In this document: positions 49,891 through 60,405 of the stretch, piece after piece
How positions within the stretch are numbered: the stretch's first letter is position 1
Layout of the letters: each line of letters starts with the position of its first letter
Source: Nocardioides zeae
Lineage (GTDB): Bacteria > Actinomycetota > Actinomycetes > Propionibacteriales > Nocardioidaceae
NCBI RefSeq assembly: GCF_010686755.1
Contig: NZ_JAAGXA010000010.1
Span: 62,001 to 126,000, forward strand
DNA: 64,000 bases
Reading direction: 5' to 3'
Notes under the pieces: generated by a model
Database searches by the model: none
Told to the model about the DNA's origin: nothing
The model's input: the letters and a program-made list of their open reading frames with translations, nothing else
Position numbers and translations under genes: made by a program

Positions 49891-50281
49891 TCAGGGCGCG
49901 ATGGTCACGACCACCTCGATGGAGCCCTCGACCACGGGGATCACCTCGCCGGTCCACGGGACGGCGACGGTCGGCACGACGCTCTCGTCCCCCCTCTCGG
50001 CGTCGAAGAAGCCACGGCAGCTCGGCGCCGCTGGGCACGCTCTGGATCGCGATCTACTTGCCCTCGTGCAGCATCACCAGGTCGAGCACCCGCCCGTCAC
50101 CTCCGCGAACTCGGCCCCGTCGCCGGAGTCCTCCACGGGGCCGAGCCAGTCCCGGTGCAGCGTCCCGTTGTCCGGCAGGCGAAGGCACCGCCACCGCACC
50201 ACCCTCGTCAGGCTCGACGGCCTTTCCGCAGCGGTCGTGGTCGAAGCCGCCGACGAGCACCTCGATGTGCGGCGCCCTCAC
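49891..50281 (-). pseudogene. frameshifted remnant of a ~130-aa protein gene
   Basis: Read across frames on the minus strand: VRAPHIEVLVGGFDHDRCGK, then (frame change near 50185) LPDNGTLHRDWLGPVEDSGD and GAEFAEVT, (back near 50100) GRVLDLVMLHEGK, an in-frame TAG at 50054-50056, IAIQSVPSGAELPW, (change near 50010) FFDAERGDESVVPTVAVPWT and GEVIPVVEGSIEVVVTIAP before a stop at 49891. Three shifts plus one stop make a real gene unlikely. Family not recognised. The 190 bp before it (49699-49890) show nothing. Confidence 0.6.
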
Positions 50282-50355
50282 GTCGTACCTCTGGCGATCG
50301 CGTTCAAGGCGGACAGTCTGCCGCCGGCGCCAGACCCGAGTCCGTACGTCGCGCG

Positions 50356-51174
50356 TCAGCTCTCGTGCACGAGAGCGGCGATCCGGCGCTCGAGGTCGTT
50401 GAACGCCGGTCCGTTGACGTCCCGCTCGTCGCCGAGGTCGACCGGGACGATCGCGGCGATGTGTCCGGGCGCGCCGTGGGAGGCGCCGCCGGCCATGACG
50501 ACGACGCGGTCCGCCAGGTAGACCGCCTCCTCGATCGAGTGGGTCACGAACAGCACCGTCGCACCACTCTCGGCGCGCAGCCGCTTCAGCTCGTGCTGCA
50601 TCGTCGTGCGGGTCAGGGCGTCGAGCGCGCCGAACGGCTCGTCCATGAGCAGCAGCGCGGGGTCGGCGGCGAGCACGCGAGCGATCGCGACGCGCTGCTG
50701 CATCCCGCCCGACAGCTCGCCCGGGAAGCGGTCGGCGAACCGGGTCAGCCCGACGACCTCGATCATCTCGGCGGCGCGCTGCTTGGCCCGCGCCCGCGAC
50801 CAGCGCTGCTGGCGCAGACCGAACCTGACGTTCTCGGCGACGGTCAGCCAGGGGAACAGGCCGTAGTCCTGGAAGACGACCCCGCGCGCAGGGCCGGGGC
50901 CCCGCACCGGCGCTCCGCCGACCTCGACCGTGCCCGAGGTGTGACCCTCGAAGCCAGCGAGGATCCGCAGCAGCGTCGACTTGCCGCAGCCGCTCGCCCC
51001 GACGATGGCGACGAACTCGCCGGGTGCCACCTCGAGGTCGACGTCGGCGACCGCGTCGACCGGCCCCCGCTTGGTCTCGTAGCGCTTCCCGACCCCGGCG
51101 AGCGTCACCCGACCGGACTCGTCCACCACCGGGCCCGCGGACCGGGCGGCAACCGCGCTGCGCACGCCGCTCAT
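50356..51174 (-). CDS. ABC transporter ATP-binding protein, nitrate/sulfonate/taurine type
   Basis: 272-residue ATPase energising import. Walker [17 protein letters not shown]-loop [17 protein letters not shown], signature [15 protein letters not shown] and Walker [17 protein letters not shown] are complete; [14 protein letters not shown] is typical of SsuB/TauB/NrtD. Forms a GTGA/ATGA-coupled operon with the permease and binding protein. The substrate could be an organosulfonate, nitrate, bicarbonate or a thiamine precursor; not decidable here. Confidence 0.93.
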   Translation of the reverse strand: MSGVRSAVAARSAGPVVDESGRVTLAGVGKRYETKRGPVDAVADVDLEVAPGEFVAIVGASGCGKSTLLRILAGFEGHTSGTVEVGGAPVRGPGPARGVVFQDYGLFPWLTVAENVRFGLRQQRWSRARAKQRAAEMIEVVGLTRFADRFPGELSGGMQQRVAIARVLAADPALLLMDEPFGALDALTRTTMQHELKRLRAESGATVLFVTHSIEEAVYLADRVVVMAGGASHGAPGHIAAIVPVDLGDERDVNGPAFNDLERRIAALVHES

Positions 51175-51992
51175 GCCCGCACCAGCGGCCGACGGCCGAA
51201 CAGTCCCTTGAAGCCGAGCACCAGGATGCGGTCGGAGAGGAAGCCGGCGAGCCCGATGACGATCATCCCGACGACGACACGGTCGGTGCGCACCTGCTCG
51301 CGGGCCAGCATGATCATGCTGCCCAGACCGGTGTCGATGCCGTTGGCCTCACCGAGCACGAGGATGACCCAGCCGAGGCCGAGACCGATCCGCAGCCCGC
51401 TGACGATGCCGGGCGTCGCCGCCGGCACCACCACCTTCATGAGCACGCCGACCCGCGTCGTACCGAGCATGCGGGCCGCCTCCACGAGCCGCGGCGGCAC
51501 CTCCCGGGTCGCCGCGATCGTGTTGAGCAGGATGGGGAAGAACGCCGACAGCGTGATGAGGAAGATCGTGGCCTGGCTGCCGAACCCGATGATGAGCAGC
51601 ACCAGCGGCACCCACGCCGTGGCGGGCACGGGCCGGAACAGGTTGACGGCCGGGTCCAGTGCCGCGTTCACGAGCGGGAAGCGCCCCATCAGCACCCCGA
51701 TGGGGACGGCCAGCGCCGCCGCCAGCCCGAACCCGGCGAGCACCCGCAGCGCGCTCGCCGTGAGGTGCTCCAGGAGCGTGCCGGAGTAGGCGTCGTCGTA
51801 CAGGCCGCCGAAGGCGAAGTCCCACAGCAGCCGCGCGACGACGTCCGGGGCCGGGAGGAACCCCATCTTGATGTCGAAGAGCAGCACCCACTCGCCGCGC
51901 ACGCCGAGGTCCCAGAGCAGCAGGAGGAGGGCGACGAAGCCGAGGCCGAGCGCGCCGTGACCGATCCGGCGTCGCCAGAGCGCGGCCCTCAC
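51171..51992 (-). CDS. ABC transporter permease, SsuC/TauC type
   Basis: 273 residues with six predicted membrane segments (first at about 12-30, [18 protein letters not shown]). The cytoplasmic EAA loop is seen in [20 protein letters not shown] (EAA---G). GTG start overlaps the binding-protein stop (GTGA) and its own stop overlaps the ATPase start. Works with both as the transmembrane channel. Confidence 0.92.
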   Translation of the reverse strand: MRAALWRRRIGHGALGLGFVALLLLLWDLGVRGEWVLLFDIKMGFLPAPDVVARLLWDFAFGGLYDDAYSGTLLEHLTASALRVLAGFGLAAALAVPIGVLMGRFPLVNAALDPAVNLFRPVPATAWVPLVLLIIGFGSQATIFLITLSAFFPILLNTIAATREVPPRLVEAARMLGTTRVGVLMKVVVPAATPGIVSGLRIGLGLGWVILVLGEANGIDTGLGSMIMLAREQVRTDRVVVGMIVIGLAGFLSDRILVLGFKGLFGRRPLVRA

Positions 51993-52963
51993 GAGTCCGC
52001 CGGCTCGTCGCGGGAGGCGAAGGAGGTGTCGACGACGTCCTCGATCGCGGGCGCCTGGTCGATCATGCCGAGCCGCTCCATCTGGGCGGCGAGGTTCGCG
52101 ATCTGCTCCTCGTAGGTGGGGGAGAGGTCGGAGCGCAGCCAGAAGTTCTCGAGCGCGGTGGCGAAGACCGCCTCGTCCCCGCCGTACTCCTCCACGAGCT
52201 CGGGGAGCCACTCGTCCTGGTTGTCGACCATGTACGCCGTCGTCGCGGCGTGGGTGTCGACCACCTCCTGCACGGCGTCGGGGTGCTCGTCGATGAAGTC
52301 CTGGCTGGCCAGCAGACCGATGTTGACGCGGCCGATCTCGGTCTCGTACGGCGAGGCCAGCTCCGTCCCGCCGGCCCCGAGCGCGAGGGAGACGCCGATC
52401 TCGGGCGCGAGGAACGCGTCGATCTGACCGGTGTCGAAGGCGTTGAAGAACTCGGGCGCGGACAGCGACACGAGGTCGACGTCGTCGGTCGACATCCCGG
52501 CCTCCTCGAGGAGGAGCTGGAGCACGACGTACTGCGAGCTCGACTCCAGGTAGCCCACCGGGCGACCCTCGAGGTCGGTGATGTCGTCGATGCCCTCGGC
52601 GGCGACGAAGCCGCTGCCGCCGTCGGACGCGGCCGCGACGACCTTCACCTCACGGCCCTGCGCGGCGCCGGCGATGGTGGCCGTGATCGAGCCGACCGCC
52701 ATGTCGACGGTCCCGCTCAGGAGGGCGTCGTTGAGCGCGGGCGCCGTGTCGAGGGTGATGACCTCGTAGTCGATGTCGCCCGTGGCGTGGTCCTCGTAGA
52801 GGAACGGGGCGTAGAAGTGCGGCTGGCCGCGCAGGGTGCCGATCGTGACGGTCGTGACCTCGTCGTCGTCACCGCCGCCGGTCGACGTGCAGGCGACGGT
52901 GCTGCCGAGCAGCGCGACGAGGGCGGCGGTGGTCCCGAGGCGGGCGGGGATCCGGAGGGGCAT
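51989..52963 (-). CDS. ABC transporter substrate-binding lipoprotein
   Basis: 324 residues. Signal peptide with lipobox ending at Cys25 (LVALLGSTVAC) anchors it outside the membrane. The mature SsuA/THI5-like (periplasmic-binding type 2) fold includes VTIGTLRGQPHFYAPFL, AVGSITATIAGAAQGREVKV and VDLVSLSAPEFFNAFDTGQI. It captures the substrate for the permease below. First gene of the operon; the 173 bp before it (52964-53136) hold no gene I can see. Confidence 0.9.
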   Translation of the reverse strand: MPLRIPARLGTTAALVALLGSTVACTSTGGGDDDEVTTVTIGTLRGQPHFYAPFLYEDHATGDIDYEVITLDTAPALNDALLSGTVDMAVGSITATIAGAAQGREVKVVAAASDGGSGFVAAEGIDDITDLEGRPVGYLESSSQYVVLQLLLEEAGMSTDDVDLVSLSAPEFFNAFDTGQIDAFLAPEIGVSLALGAGGTELASPYETEIGRVNIGLLASQDFIDEHPDAVQEVVDTHAATTAYMVDNQDEWLPELVEEYGGDEAVFATALENFWLRSDLSPTYEEQIANLAAQMERLGMIDQAPAIEDVVDTSFASRDEPADS

Positions 52964-53136
52964 CGAGGGCTCCTGAAACGGGGGTCGGGGAGATCCCCAC
53001 CCTCTGCGACGTTCGTTTCACGCTCGTTGCGCCGACGTTGTGGGGGACGCACTCTCCGGGGCGCCCCGTCACCATCGCGTGACACCGCACGGCGAGCCGT
53101 TGGCAGATACTGCTCAACGGGGTACGCCGCGGATCG

Positions 53137-53694
53137 TCAGACGTTCGGGTACGGGTCCCCGAACTGCTCGAGCGCCTCGAGGTAGCGCCCGCCGACCTCG
53201 ATGCGCGTCACGTTCCGGTAGCGCCACCGCTCCGGCTCGCGCGCCCACTCGCCGTCCCGACCGAGGTAGTGGATGACGAACCGCTTCCGGCGCAGCTCCA
53301 GCAGCCGTCCCAGCGTCATCGGCTCGTCCCGGAGCACCTCGAGGTGGACGGCGACGAGCCGGCCCTCGGCCTGGGCGCGGGCCAGCAGCCCCCGCGCGTC
53401 GACGTCCGTCTCGACCTCGTACGTCGCGACCTCCGCCCCCGGCGCCGCGAGTGCCCGGCGGTGGTAGGCGTCGTCGTCGCGGAACAGGATCCGCGAGACG
53501 TCACACAGGCGGAGCGCGACGATCCCGTCGAGGTGGACCCCGTCGACGAGCTCGTGCAGCACGACCCAGTCGTCGGTGAGCGCGACGACGAGGCCGTCCG
53601 TCATGCCCACCTCGAACCCGTCGCGCACGACCTTCGTGATGCGCCCCTCGGCGAGGGCCGCCTCCAGGCGACGTCGGATCTTCGGTGGCTTCAC
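53137..53694 (-). CDS. hypothetical protein, 185 aa
   Basis: Soluble protein of unknown function. The first half resembles a small beta-rich (Sm/SH3-like) fold, with DGFEVGMTDGLVVALTDDWV and HLDGIVALRLCDVSRILFRD; the second half has EPMTLGRLLELRRKRFVIHY and EWAREPERWRYRNVTRIEVG. Start is a GTG at 53694. The 46-bp gap to the helicase gene upstream suggests a shared transcript. Confidence 0.65.
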   Translation of the reverse strand: MKPPKIRRRLEAALAEGRITKVVRDGFEVGMTDGLVVALTDDWVVLHELVDGVHLDGIVALRLCDVSRILFRDDDAYHRRALAAPGAEVATYEVETDVDARGLLARAQAEGRLVAVHLEVLRDEPMTLGRLLELRRKRFVIHYLGRDGEWAREPERWRYRNVTRIEVGGRYLEALEQFGDPYPNV

Positions 53695-53740
53695 GGTCCG
53701 GATCGTCGCAGAGCCGCGAGCAGCCCGCCTCCGCGTTTCC

Positions 53741-55393
53741 TCAGACCCCCAGCTCGTCCGCGTCGACGATCCGGTACGCGTACCCCTGCTCCGCCAGGAA
53801 CCGCTGGCGGTTGGCGGCGAAGTCGGCGTCGACCGTGTCGCGCGAGACGACCGTGTAGAAGCGCGCCACCTTGCGGTCCTCGCCGGGCCGCGGCGTACCG
53901 GGGCGGAGCAGGCGGCCCAGGCGCTGGGCCTCCTCCTGGCGCGAGCCGAACGACCCCGACACCTGGATGGCGACCTCGGCCGAGGGCAGGTCGATGGAGA
54001 AGTTGGCGACCTTGGAGACCACGAGCCGGCTGATCTCGCCGGTGCGGAACGCCTCGAACAGCCGCTGGCGCTCCTTCACCGACGTCTCGCCCTTGATGAC
54101 GGGGGCGTCGAGGGCGGCGGCGAGCTCGTCGAGCTGGTCGATGTACTGCCCGATCACCAGCAGCGGCTGGCCCTCGTGCTGCGCGACGAGGTCGCGGACG
54201 ACGGCCGTCTTCCGCGACGTGCAGGCGGCGAGGCGGTAGCGCTCCTCCGGCTCCGCGGTCGCGTAGACCAGCCGCTCGTCCTCGGGCAGGGTCACCCGCA
54301 CCTCGACGCAGTCGGCGGGCGCGATCCAGCCCTGGGACTCGATGTCCTTCCAGGGCGCGTCGTACCGCTTCGGCCCGATGAGCGAGAAGACGTCGCCCTC
54401 GCGGCCGTCCTCGCGCACGAGCGTCGCGGTGAGCCCGATGCGGCGTCGCGCCTGCAGGTTGGCCGTCATCCGGAAGATCGGCGCCGGGAGGAGGTGCACC
54501 TCGTCGTAGACGATGAGGCCCCAGTCGCGGGCGTCGAGCAGCTCGAGGTGCGGGTAGACGCCCTTCCGCTTGGTGGTGAGCACCTGGTAGGTCGCGATCG
54601 TGACGGGACGGACCTCCTTGGTGGACCCGGAGTACTCGCCGATCTCGTCCTCGGTCAGCGACGTGCGCTTGACCAGCTCGTCCTTCCACTGCCGCGCGCT
54701 CACCGTGTTGGTGACGAGGATGAGCGTCGTGGCCTGAGCCTGCGCCATCGACGCGGCGCCCACGAGCGTCTTGCCGGCGCCGCAGGGCAGCACGACCACG
54801 CCGGAGCCGCCGTGCCAGAACGACTCGGCCGCCTCCTGCTGGTAGGGCCGCAGCTCCCACCCGTCGGTGACGAGGCTGATGGGGTGGGCCTCGCCGTCGA
54901 CGTACCCCGCGTAGTCCTCCGCCGGCCAGCCGATCTTCACCAGCGCCTGCTTGAGGTTGCCGCGCTCGGACGGGTGCACGGCGACGGTGTCGGGGTCGAC
55001 GCGCTCGCCGAGCATGCCCTGCACCCGCTTCGCGCGCAGCACCTCCTCGAGCACGGGCCGGTCGGTGGTCGCCAGCACGAGGCCGTGCACGGGGTGCTTG
55101 TCGAGGCGCAGCCGGCCGTAGCGCGCCATCGTCTCCGCGACGTCGACGAGCAGGGCGTGGGGCACCGGGTAGCGGCTGTAGGTCAGCAGGGTGTCGACCA
55201 CCTGCTCCGCGTCGTGCCCGGCGGCGCGCGCGTTCCACAGGCCGAGGGGAGTGAGGCGGTAGGTGTGGATGTGCTCCGGGCTGCGCTCGAGCTCGGCGAA
55301 GGGGGCGATCGCCTTGCGACACTCGGCCGCCTGCTCGTGGTCGACCTCGAGGAGCAGCGTCTTGTCGGACTGGACGATCAGGGGGCCGTTCAC
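53741..55393 (-). CDS. XPB/Ssl2-like DNA repair helicase
   Basis: 550-residue superfamily 2 DNA helicase related to eukaryotic XPB. An N-terminal XPB-specific domain (about 1-170) precedes motif I (VLPCGAGKTLVGAAS), DEVH box (LIVYDEVHLLPA), motif III (GLTATLVREDGREGD, containing the XPB RED-type motif) and motif VI (EEAQRLGRLLRPG). Bacterial XPB unwinds DNA 3'-5' and is linked to repair. A -10 hexamer TACCCT (55400-55405) lies 6 bases before the GTG. The gene upstream encodes a helicase-associated/WYL protein. Confidence 0.93.
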   Translation of the reverse strand: MNGPLIVQSDKTLLLEVDHEQAAECRKAIAPFAELERSPEHIHTYRLTPLGLWNARAAGHDAEQVVDTLLTYSRYPVPHALLVDVAETMARYGRLRLDKHPVHGLVLATTDRPVLEEVLRAKRVQGMLGERVDPDTVAVHPSERGNLKQALVKIGWPAEDYAGYVDGEAHPISLVTDGWELRPYQQEAAESFWHGGSGVVVLPCGAGKTLVGAASMAQAQATTLILVTNTVSARQWKDELVKRTSLTEDEIGEYSGSTKEVRPVTIATYQVLTTKRKGVYPHLELLDARDWGLIVYDEVHLLPAPIFRMTANLQARRRIGLTATLVREDGREGDVFSLIGPKRYDAPWKDIESQGWIAPADCVEVRVTLPEDERLVYATAEPEERYRLAACTSRKTAVVRDLVAQHEGQPLLVIGQYIDQLDELAAALDAPVIKGETSVKERQRLFEAFRTGEISRLVVSKVANFSIDLPSAEVAIQVSGSFGSRQEEAQRLGRLLRPGTPRPGEDRKVARFYTVVSRDTVDADFAANRQRFLAEQGYAYRIVDADELGV

Positions 55394-55399
55394 CCGACA

Positions 55400-55405
55400 A
55401 GGGTA
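55400..55405 (-). promoter_or_regulatory. putative -10 box of a leaderless promoter (TACCCT)
   Basis: On the minus strand, 6 bases before the GTG of the XPB-like helicase gene; there is no ribosome binding site between. Confidence 0.5.
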
Positions 55406-55417
55406 CGGAGGCGCTCC

Positions 55418-57700
55418 TCAGACCGCGTCCACGGCGGTGATCCGGTGCACCGCGAAGAGCCGCTGCTCCTCGCTCCGGTGGTCCCACGCGGTGAGCTGCC
55501 CGCCCTCGACGCGCACGGGGTCGACGACGCGCTCGAGGTAGCTGCCGTGGTTGTCCACGTACGCGATCCGCACCGTCGCCCGCGCCTCCACCGCCTCGCG
55601 CAGCGTCGTCAGCGCGGCGGCGGGGTTCGTGGGGCCGGCCGACGGCCCGGGGCGCTCGCCGGGCGCGGGGGCGGGACGTGCGTCCGCGGCTCGGTCGCCC
55701 GCCCGCACGGCGGTGACGACGGCGCTGACCTGGGCGGCCTCGCGGGCGGCGGTCGCCCCGGCGGCGGTACGGCGCGCGCGAGCCGTCCGCGCCCGCAGCA
55801 CGTCCGGTCGGGCGACGCGCACGGTCCCGTCGGGTGCCTCGACGACGGGTGCGGTGCCGAGCTCGCGGAGGCGGGGGAGCAGCACGTCGAGCGGCGTCGT
55901 GCTGATGAGCACCGTCGGCGCGATGCGGCGCAGGCCCAGGGACGCGGCGCGCGGGTCGCGCTCCAGCACGGTGAGGGCGGCCTCGTCGTCGGTGCGGATG
56001 AACGCCTCGGCGTGGCCGACCCGCAGCGTGCCGAAGGTGCGCGCGACGTCGTCGACGAGGTAGCTCAGCGGCTGCGGCACCGGCGTCGCCGAGACGTCCG
56101 CGACGAACGCGTGCACCTCGGCGGCCGACCAGCCGACGTCGAAGGCCCGCCGCACCGATCCCTTGGTGAACCGGTAGACCCCCGCGCCGCCCGCGGACTC
56201 CAGGTCGGCGACGAGCTGCAGCCGCCGGGCGACCTCCGCCTCGAGCGGACCCGGCGCGACCGCCGTGAGGTCCGCCTGCAGCAGCACCTTGTCGACCGGG
56301 TCGGGCAGCAGGTCGTCGAGGGCGGTCACGGCCCCCGCGGGGTCGCCGTCGAGCAGCGCGCGGCCGGCGCGGGTGAGCCCGCCGAGGGCGACGAGGCCGA
56401 GCACGGCGGCCTCCTGCAGCGTCCAGGCGACGACGTCGTCCCGCAGCGAGGGACGCCGCGGCCGCAGCCACGCGACGTGGGCGACCAGCGACGGCACCCC
56501 GGTGCCGGTGGCCAGCACCGCGCCGTCGGGCAGGGAGCCGAGCACCTCCAGCGTCGTGCGCCGCGTCTCCACCGCCACCGGGTGCGTCAGGTCGGGCTCG
56601 AGCGCGTTGGTGGCCTTCTTCGAGCGCTCGTCGCGACGACCCACCAGGCCCACGAGGCGGGGCGAGCCGAGCCACGCCTCGACGAGCCCGCGCCAGCGCT
56701 CCGCGACGGAGCGGGTGGACCACGCGTCGTACGCGTCCGTCGGCACCCAGACCGGGTCCCCGTCGGCGTCGGCTCCCTCCGCCAGCAGCCCGGCGGCGTG
56801 GACCGTCTCCACGAGCAGGGCGGCCTCGCCCTCGGCGACACCGAGGAGACCGGCGACGTTGCGCAGGTCGCGGACGCCGAGCCCACCACCCCGCAGCAGG
56901 CCGGGCGGTCGGGTGCCCCAGGTGTCGAGGAGCAGCTCGGCGCGCCGCACCAGCTCGAAGGCCGCGCCCGCGCCGGCCCGGTCGACCACGGCCGCCGCGC
57001 GCTCGGACGTGAGGAGCTCCGGTGCCGCGGTCGGGCCGCCGTCCACCCCGAGCACGATCCCGACCTCGCCCGGCACCCGCACCTCGCCGCGTCCCTTCGG
57101 CACCAGCAGGCCGGCGGCGACGAGCTCCCCGATGGGGCTGTCGGTGCGGCCGGAGCCGGGGTCCTCCCTGGTGGTGCCGCGCCCACCGTGCGCGTGCACG
57201 TGGTCGAGCAGGGCCCGCGCGGGGCCGGACAGCCCGGCGAGCCGGTCCTCGACCTTCGCGCGGTCCCACGCCTCGGCGGTCAGCGGCTCGATCGGCACCC
57301 GGGTCTCCGGCGGACCCACCGACAAAGCGTCGGGCACGGTCGTCACCGGTCGCAGCCCGTCGGGCGCCTGCCAGACGAGGGCGAGGTCGACCAGACGGTC
57401 GAGCACCGGCGCCACCTCCGCCGGGTCGAGGCCGAGCACGTCGGCCGCCGTCCAGTGCGGGGTTTGTGTCACGAGCGCCTGGGAATGCAGCACCCGCAGC
57501 TCGGCCGCGTCCAGCCGGTCGAGTGCGCGCAGCACGGAGGCACGGGTAGCGGCTCGGGAGGCGAGCTGCCGGGAGTCGTGGGGAGCAGGAGTGGCGAGGT
57601 CAGGGCGCTCACGCAGCAGCCGACCCAGCCGGTCGTCCGACCAGGCGCGGAGCTGGTCGGCGAGGCTGCGGTACGCCGGGGGTGCGGTCTGCGAGGACAT
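55418..57700 (-). CDS. helicase-associated protein with C-terminal WYL-like domain
   Basis: 760 residues. The long N-terminal part has the helicase-associated (XPB N-terminal/Helicase_C_3-like) fold found beside bacterial XPB genes: [20 protein letters not shown] and [20 protein letters not shown], with later [20 protein letters not shown] and [16 protein letters not shown]. The C-terminal 75 residues resemble a WYL domain ([39 protein letters not shown]), which often senses nucleic acid or nucleotide. No helicase motifs, so it is a partner not an enzyme. The ATG at 57700 follows GAGGGG. Confidence 0.8.
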   Translation of the reverse strand: MSSQTAPPAYRSLADQLRAWSDDRLGRLLRERPDLATPAPHDSRQLASRAATRASVLRALDRLDAAELRVLHSQALVTQTPHWTAADVLGLDPAEVAPVLDRLVDLALVWQAPDGLRPVTTVPDALSVGPPETRVPIEPLTAEAWDRAKVEDRLAGLSGPARALLDHVHAHGGRGTTREDPGSGRTDSPIGELVAAGLLVPKGRGEVRVPGEVGIVLGVDGGPTAAPELLTSERAAAVVDRAGAGAAFELVRRAELLLDTWGTRPPGLLRGGGLGVRDLRNVAGLLGVAEGEAALLVETVHAAGLLAEGADADGDPVWVPTDAYDAWSTRSVAERWRGLVEAWLGSPRLVGLVGRRDERSKKATNALEPDLTHPVAVETRRTTLEVLGSLPDGAVLATGTGVPSLVAHVAWLRPRRPSLRDDVVAWTLQEAAVLGLVALGGLTRAGRALLDGDPAGAVTALDDLLPDPVDKVLLQADLTAVAPGPLEAEVARRLQLVADLESAGGAGVYRFTKGSVRRAFDVGWSAAEVHAFVADVSATPVPQPLSYLVDDVARTFGTLRVGHAEAFIRTDDEAALTVLERDPRAASLGLRRIAPTVLISTTPLDVLLPRLRELGTAPVVEAPDGTVRVARPDVLRARTARARRTAAGATAAREAAQVSAVVTAVRAGDRAADARPAPAPGERPGPSAGPTNPAAALTTLREAVEARATVRIAYVDNHGSYLERVVDPVRVEGGQLTAWDHRSEEQRLFAVHRITAVDAV

Positions 57701-57757
57701 CCCCTCCACGCTACTGCTCCGCCCCCGCGCACCACGGTGGAAGGACGGATCCGAGGC

Positions 57758-58582
57758 GTGAACGAAGTCGAGCTCCACCACGGTTCCGCCTCCGACGTCG
57801 GACGGGTCCGGTCGCAGAACCAGGACGCCTTCCTGGCGCAGCCGCCGGTCTTCGTCGTCGCCGACGGCATGGGCGGCCACGAGGACGGCGACGTCGCCAG
57901 CCGCCTCGTCATCGAGGAGTTCACGCGGCTCGGCAGCCCGCGCTGCAGCTCCCGGGAGGGAGCCGCGCTCGTCATCGCGACCCTCCGCGCCTGCCACGAC
58001 CGCCTCCTGGAGCTGGCGCAGGCGAAGCACGCCGCGGGACAGACCGAGTGGTTCTCCGGGACGACCGCGGTCGTCGCGCTCGTCGTCGAGGACGAGGGCG
58101 GGCCCAAGTGGCTGCTGGCCAACCTCGGCGACTCCCGGATCTACAAGCTGAGCGACGGCGAGCTCGACCAGGTCAGCACCGACCACTCCCTCGTGCAGGA
58201 GCTCCACGACGCCGGGGAGATCTCGGCAGCCGAGATGCGCACCCACCCCCGACGCAACGTCATCACCCGTGCGCTTGGGGGGACGAGCTTCGCGCAGCCC
58301 GACTTCTTCCTCCTGCCGCTGACGTCCGCCGAGCGGATCGTGCTGTGCAGCGACGGCGTCAACGGGATGATCGACGACGCCCAGATCGGGCACATCCTGC
58401 GCGAGGCCGCCGACCCCCGCGACGCGGCCGAGCGCGTCGTCCAGGCCGCCGTGGCGGCGGGTGGCGAGGACAACGCCACTGCGGTGGTGGTCGATGTGGT
58501 GGGATTGGCGAGGGCCGGGCAGGTCTACGACTCTGAGCAGCAGCGGATGAGTCTCGAGGAGAAGCTGGGAGCACTTCCATGA
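57758..58582 (+). CDS. PP2C-family protein serine/threonine phosphatase
   Basis: 274 residues, metal-dependent phosphatase reversing Ser/Thr phosphorylation. Motifs: [31 protein letters not shown] (metal-binding Asp), [35 protein letters not shown] and [14 protein letters not shown] start at 57758. The ATGA overlap with the FHA gene makes a phosphatase/phosphothreonine-reader operon; the matching kinase is not in the window. Confidence 0.93.
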   Translation: MNEVELHHGSASDVGRVRSQNQDAFLAQPPVFVVADGMGGHEDGDVASRLVIEEFTRLGSPRCSSREGAALVIATLRACHDRLLELAQAKHAAGQTEWFSGTTAVVALVVEDEGGPKWLLANLGDSRIYKLSDGELDQVSTDHSLVQELHDAGEISAAEMRTHPRRNVITRALGGTSFAQPDFFLLPLTSAERIVLCSDGVNGMIDDAQIGHILREAADPRDAAERVVQAAVAAGGEDNATAVVVDVVGLARAGQVYDSEQQRMSLEEKLGALP

Positions 58583-60405
58583 CAGACGACGTCACCACCG
58601 GCGCCGCACGGTCCTACCGTCCCGGCGCCTGGTTCGCCGTGTTCGGCACCGGCGCCAGCGTCCTCCTCCCGCCCAGCCACAAGCACCGTGTCGCCGCGCT
58701 CTGGGAGCTCGTCGACGACGGCGCCGCCTTCGACGAGGTGCTCGACGCCCTCATCGCGTCGGGGTTGCGGGACCTGCCGGCGTTCGTGCTGCTCAGCGAC
58801 GGTGACGACGGCGAGGTGCGCGTCGTCGTGCGCGGCGCCGCCACCGTGCTGCTCCGCCAGGGCGACGACGAGGTCGAGGTGTCCGGCACGGCCGGCGGCA
58901 CCTGGGTCGAGCGCACCGTCTCCTCCGTCACCGCCGTCACCGTGACCGTCGAGCAGCCGTCGGCCCCCGAGGGCCCGTCCGCCGACCTGCCCATCGGCTC
59001 CGGCCTGGTCCGGGTCTCCCGCGTCGACACCCCCGCGGTGGTCGCGCCGGCGGCCGTCGACGACGCCGCTCCCGCCGTGCCGGTCGAGGCCCCCGTGGAC
59101 GCACCTGAGGACGGGGCGTACGGCGCGGCCGCCGCCTCCCTGGCCGCCGCCCCCGCCGTGCCCGCCACCGTGGGGCCGCTCGGCGACACGCCCGCGGAGG
59201 GCGCCGCCACCGACGAGGCCGAGCTGGTCGAGGGCCAGCCGGTCGAGGCGGTCGAGGCAGAGCCGGTGGTCGAGGCGGAGCCCGTGGCGCTGTCGTTCGA
59301 GAAGGCCGCCGACCCCGAGCCCGTCGAGCCCGTCGAGCCCGTGGCCGAGCTGGTCGCGGAGCCGCAGGAGGAGCCGGCGCCGGAGCCCCCGCCGTACCCG
59401 TTCGTCGACGGCCCCGCCGACGACGCCACCATCGTCTCCCCACCCCTGGTCGCGCCGCCGGCACCGGAGGCCCCGTTCGGCGAGGCGGCAGCCGGCGCCG
59501 AGGAGCCCGAGGCGCCGCCGGTCGAGCCGGACGACGGTGCCACGTCGTTCTCGCCGGTGCTGTCCGAGGCGCCCCCCGTGGAGCCGGACGACGGTGCCAC
59601 GTCGTTCTCGCCCGTGCTGCCCGCCGCGCGGGTGGCCCCGCCCTCCCCGCCCGCCCCGCCCGCGCCGCCGTTCGGGTTGCCCGACGCCGACGAGGACGAC
59701 CGCACGATGGCGGGCTTCCACCTGTCGTCGCGCCCCGGCATGCAGCCTCAGGACGCGCCGTCGGCGCCGGACTACTCCGGTGACGACCCGCTCGGCGTCG
59801 GCCCGGCGCAGGCCGAGCCGGACGACTCCGACACCGGGGCGCTGCCGGCCCCGCCGTCGTGGGCCGCTGCGGCCCCGCCGCCGGCGCCGCCGAGCTGGGC
59901 CCCTGCACCGCCCGCGCCCGACCCGGACCGGGACGAGGACGCCCAGACCCACGACGGCATGACGCGGGGTGGCGGCGCCGGCTTCGACCCCGGCCAGCTC
60001 GCGCCGCCGCGCGGCATCCCGGGCCAGCCGCCCGCGCCGAGCGTGACGTCCCGCCCGGTGGCGCGCCTCGTGTTCTCCAGCGGGGAGACGGTCGACGTCG
60101 ACCGCGCGATCCTCGTCGGCCGCGCCCCCGAGGCCCGGCGCTTCACCTCCGCGGAGCAGCCGCGGCTGGTGACGGTGCCCAGCCCGCAGCAGGAGATCTC
60201 GTCGACGCACCTCGAGGTGCGCCCCGGCTCCGGCGTGGACCACGGCAGCGCGATCGTCACCGACATGGGCTCCACCAACGGCACCGTGCTGGTGCAGCCC
60301 GGCCTGCCGCCCGAGGACCTCCAGCCCGGCATCGCCGTGCAGCTCATCCCCGGCGCGATCATCGACCTCGGTGACGGCCTCACGATCCAGGTGGCCAATC
60401 CCTGA
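58579..60405 (+). CDS. FHA-domain protein with long Pro/Glu-rich linker
   Basis: 608 residues. A folded N-terminal domain (about 1-125; [20 protein letters not shown]) is followed by some 340 residues of Ala/Pro/Glu-rich low complexity that includes a tandem 18-residue repeat ([18 protein letters not shown] twice, about 313-350). The C-terminus is an FHA phosphothreonine-binding domain ([29 protein letters not shown]). FHA proteins bind phosphorylated partners, here presumably kinase substrates opposed by the neighbouring PP2C. Coupled by ATGA to the phosphatase and by 1 bp to the next gene. Confidence 0.85.
   Translation: MTDDVTTGAARSYRPGAWFAVFGTGASVLLPPSHKHRVAALWELVDDGAAFDEVLDALIASGLRDLPAFVLLSDGDDGEVRVVVRGAATVLLRQGDDEVEVSGTAGGTWVERTVSSVTAVTVTVEQPSAPEGPSADLPIGSGLVRVSRVDTPAVVAPAAVDDAAPAVPVEAPVDAPEDGAYGAAAASLAAAPAVPATVGPLGDTPAEGAATDEAELVEGQPVEAVEAEPVVEAEPVALSFEKAADPEPVEPVEPVAELVAEPQEEPAPEPPPYPFVDGPADDATIVSPPLVAPPAPEAPFGEAAAGAEEPEAPPVEPDDGATSFSPVLSEAPPVEPDDGATSFSPVLPAARVAPPSPPAPPAPPFGLPDADEDDRTMAGFHLSSRPGMQPQDAPSAPDYSGDDPLGVGPAQAEPDDSDTGALPAPPSWAAAAPPPAPPSWAPAPPAPDPDRDEDAQTHDGMTRGGGAGFDPGQLAPPRGIPGQPPAPSVTSRPVARLVFSSGETVDVDRAILVGRAPEARRFTSAEQPRLVTVPSPQQEISSTHLEVRPGSGVDHGSAIVTDMGSTNGTVLVQPGLPPEDLQPGIAVQLIPGAIIDLGDGLTIQVANP

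Noticed and set aside
53576..58582. 1668-codon plus-strand open frame ending in the phosphatase
   Set aside because: The PP2C domain starts at 57758; the upstream part is antisense to the helicase and helicase-associated genes.
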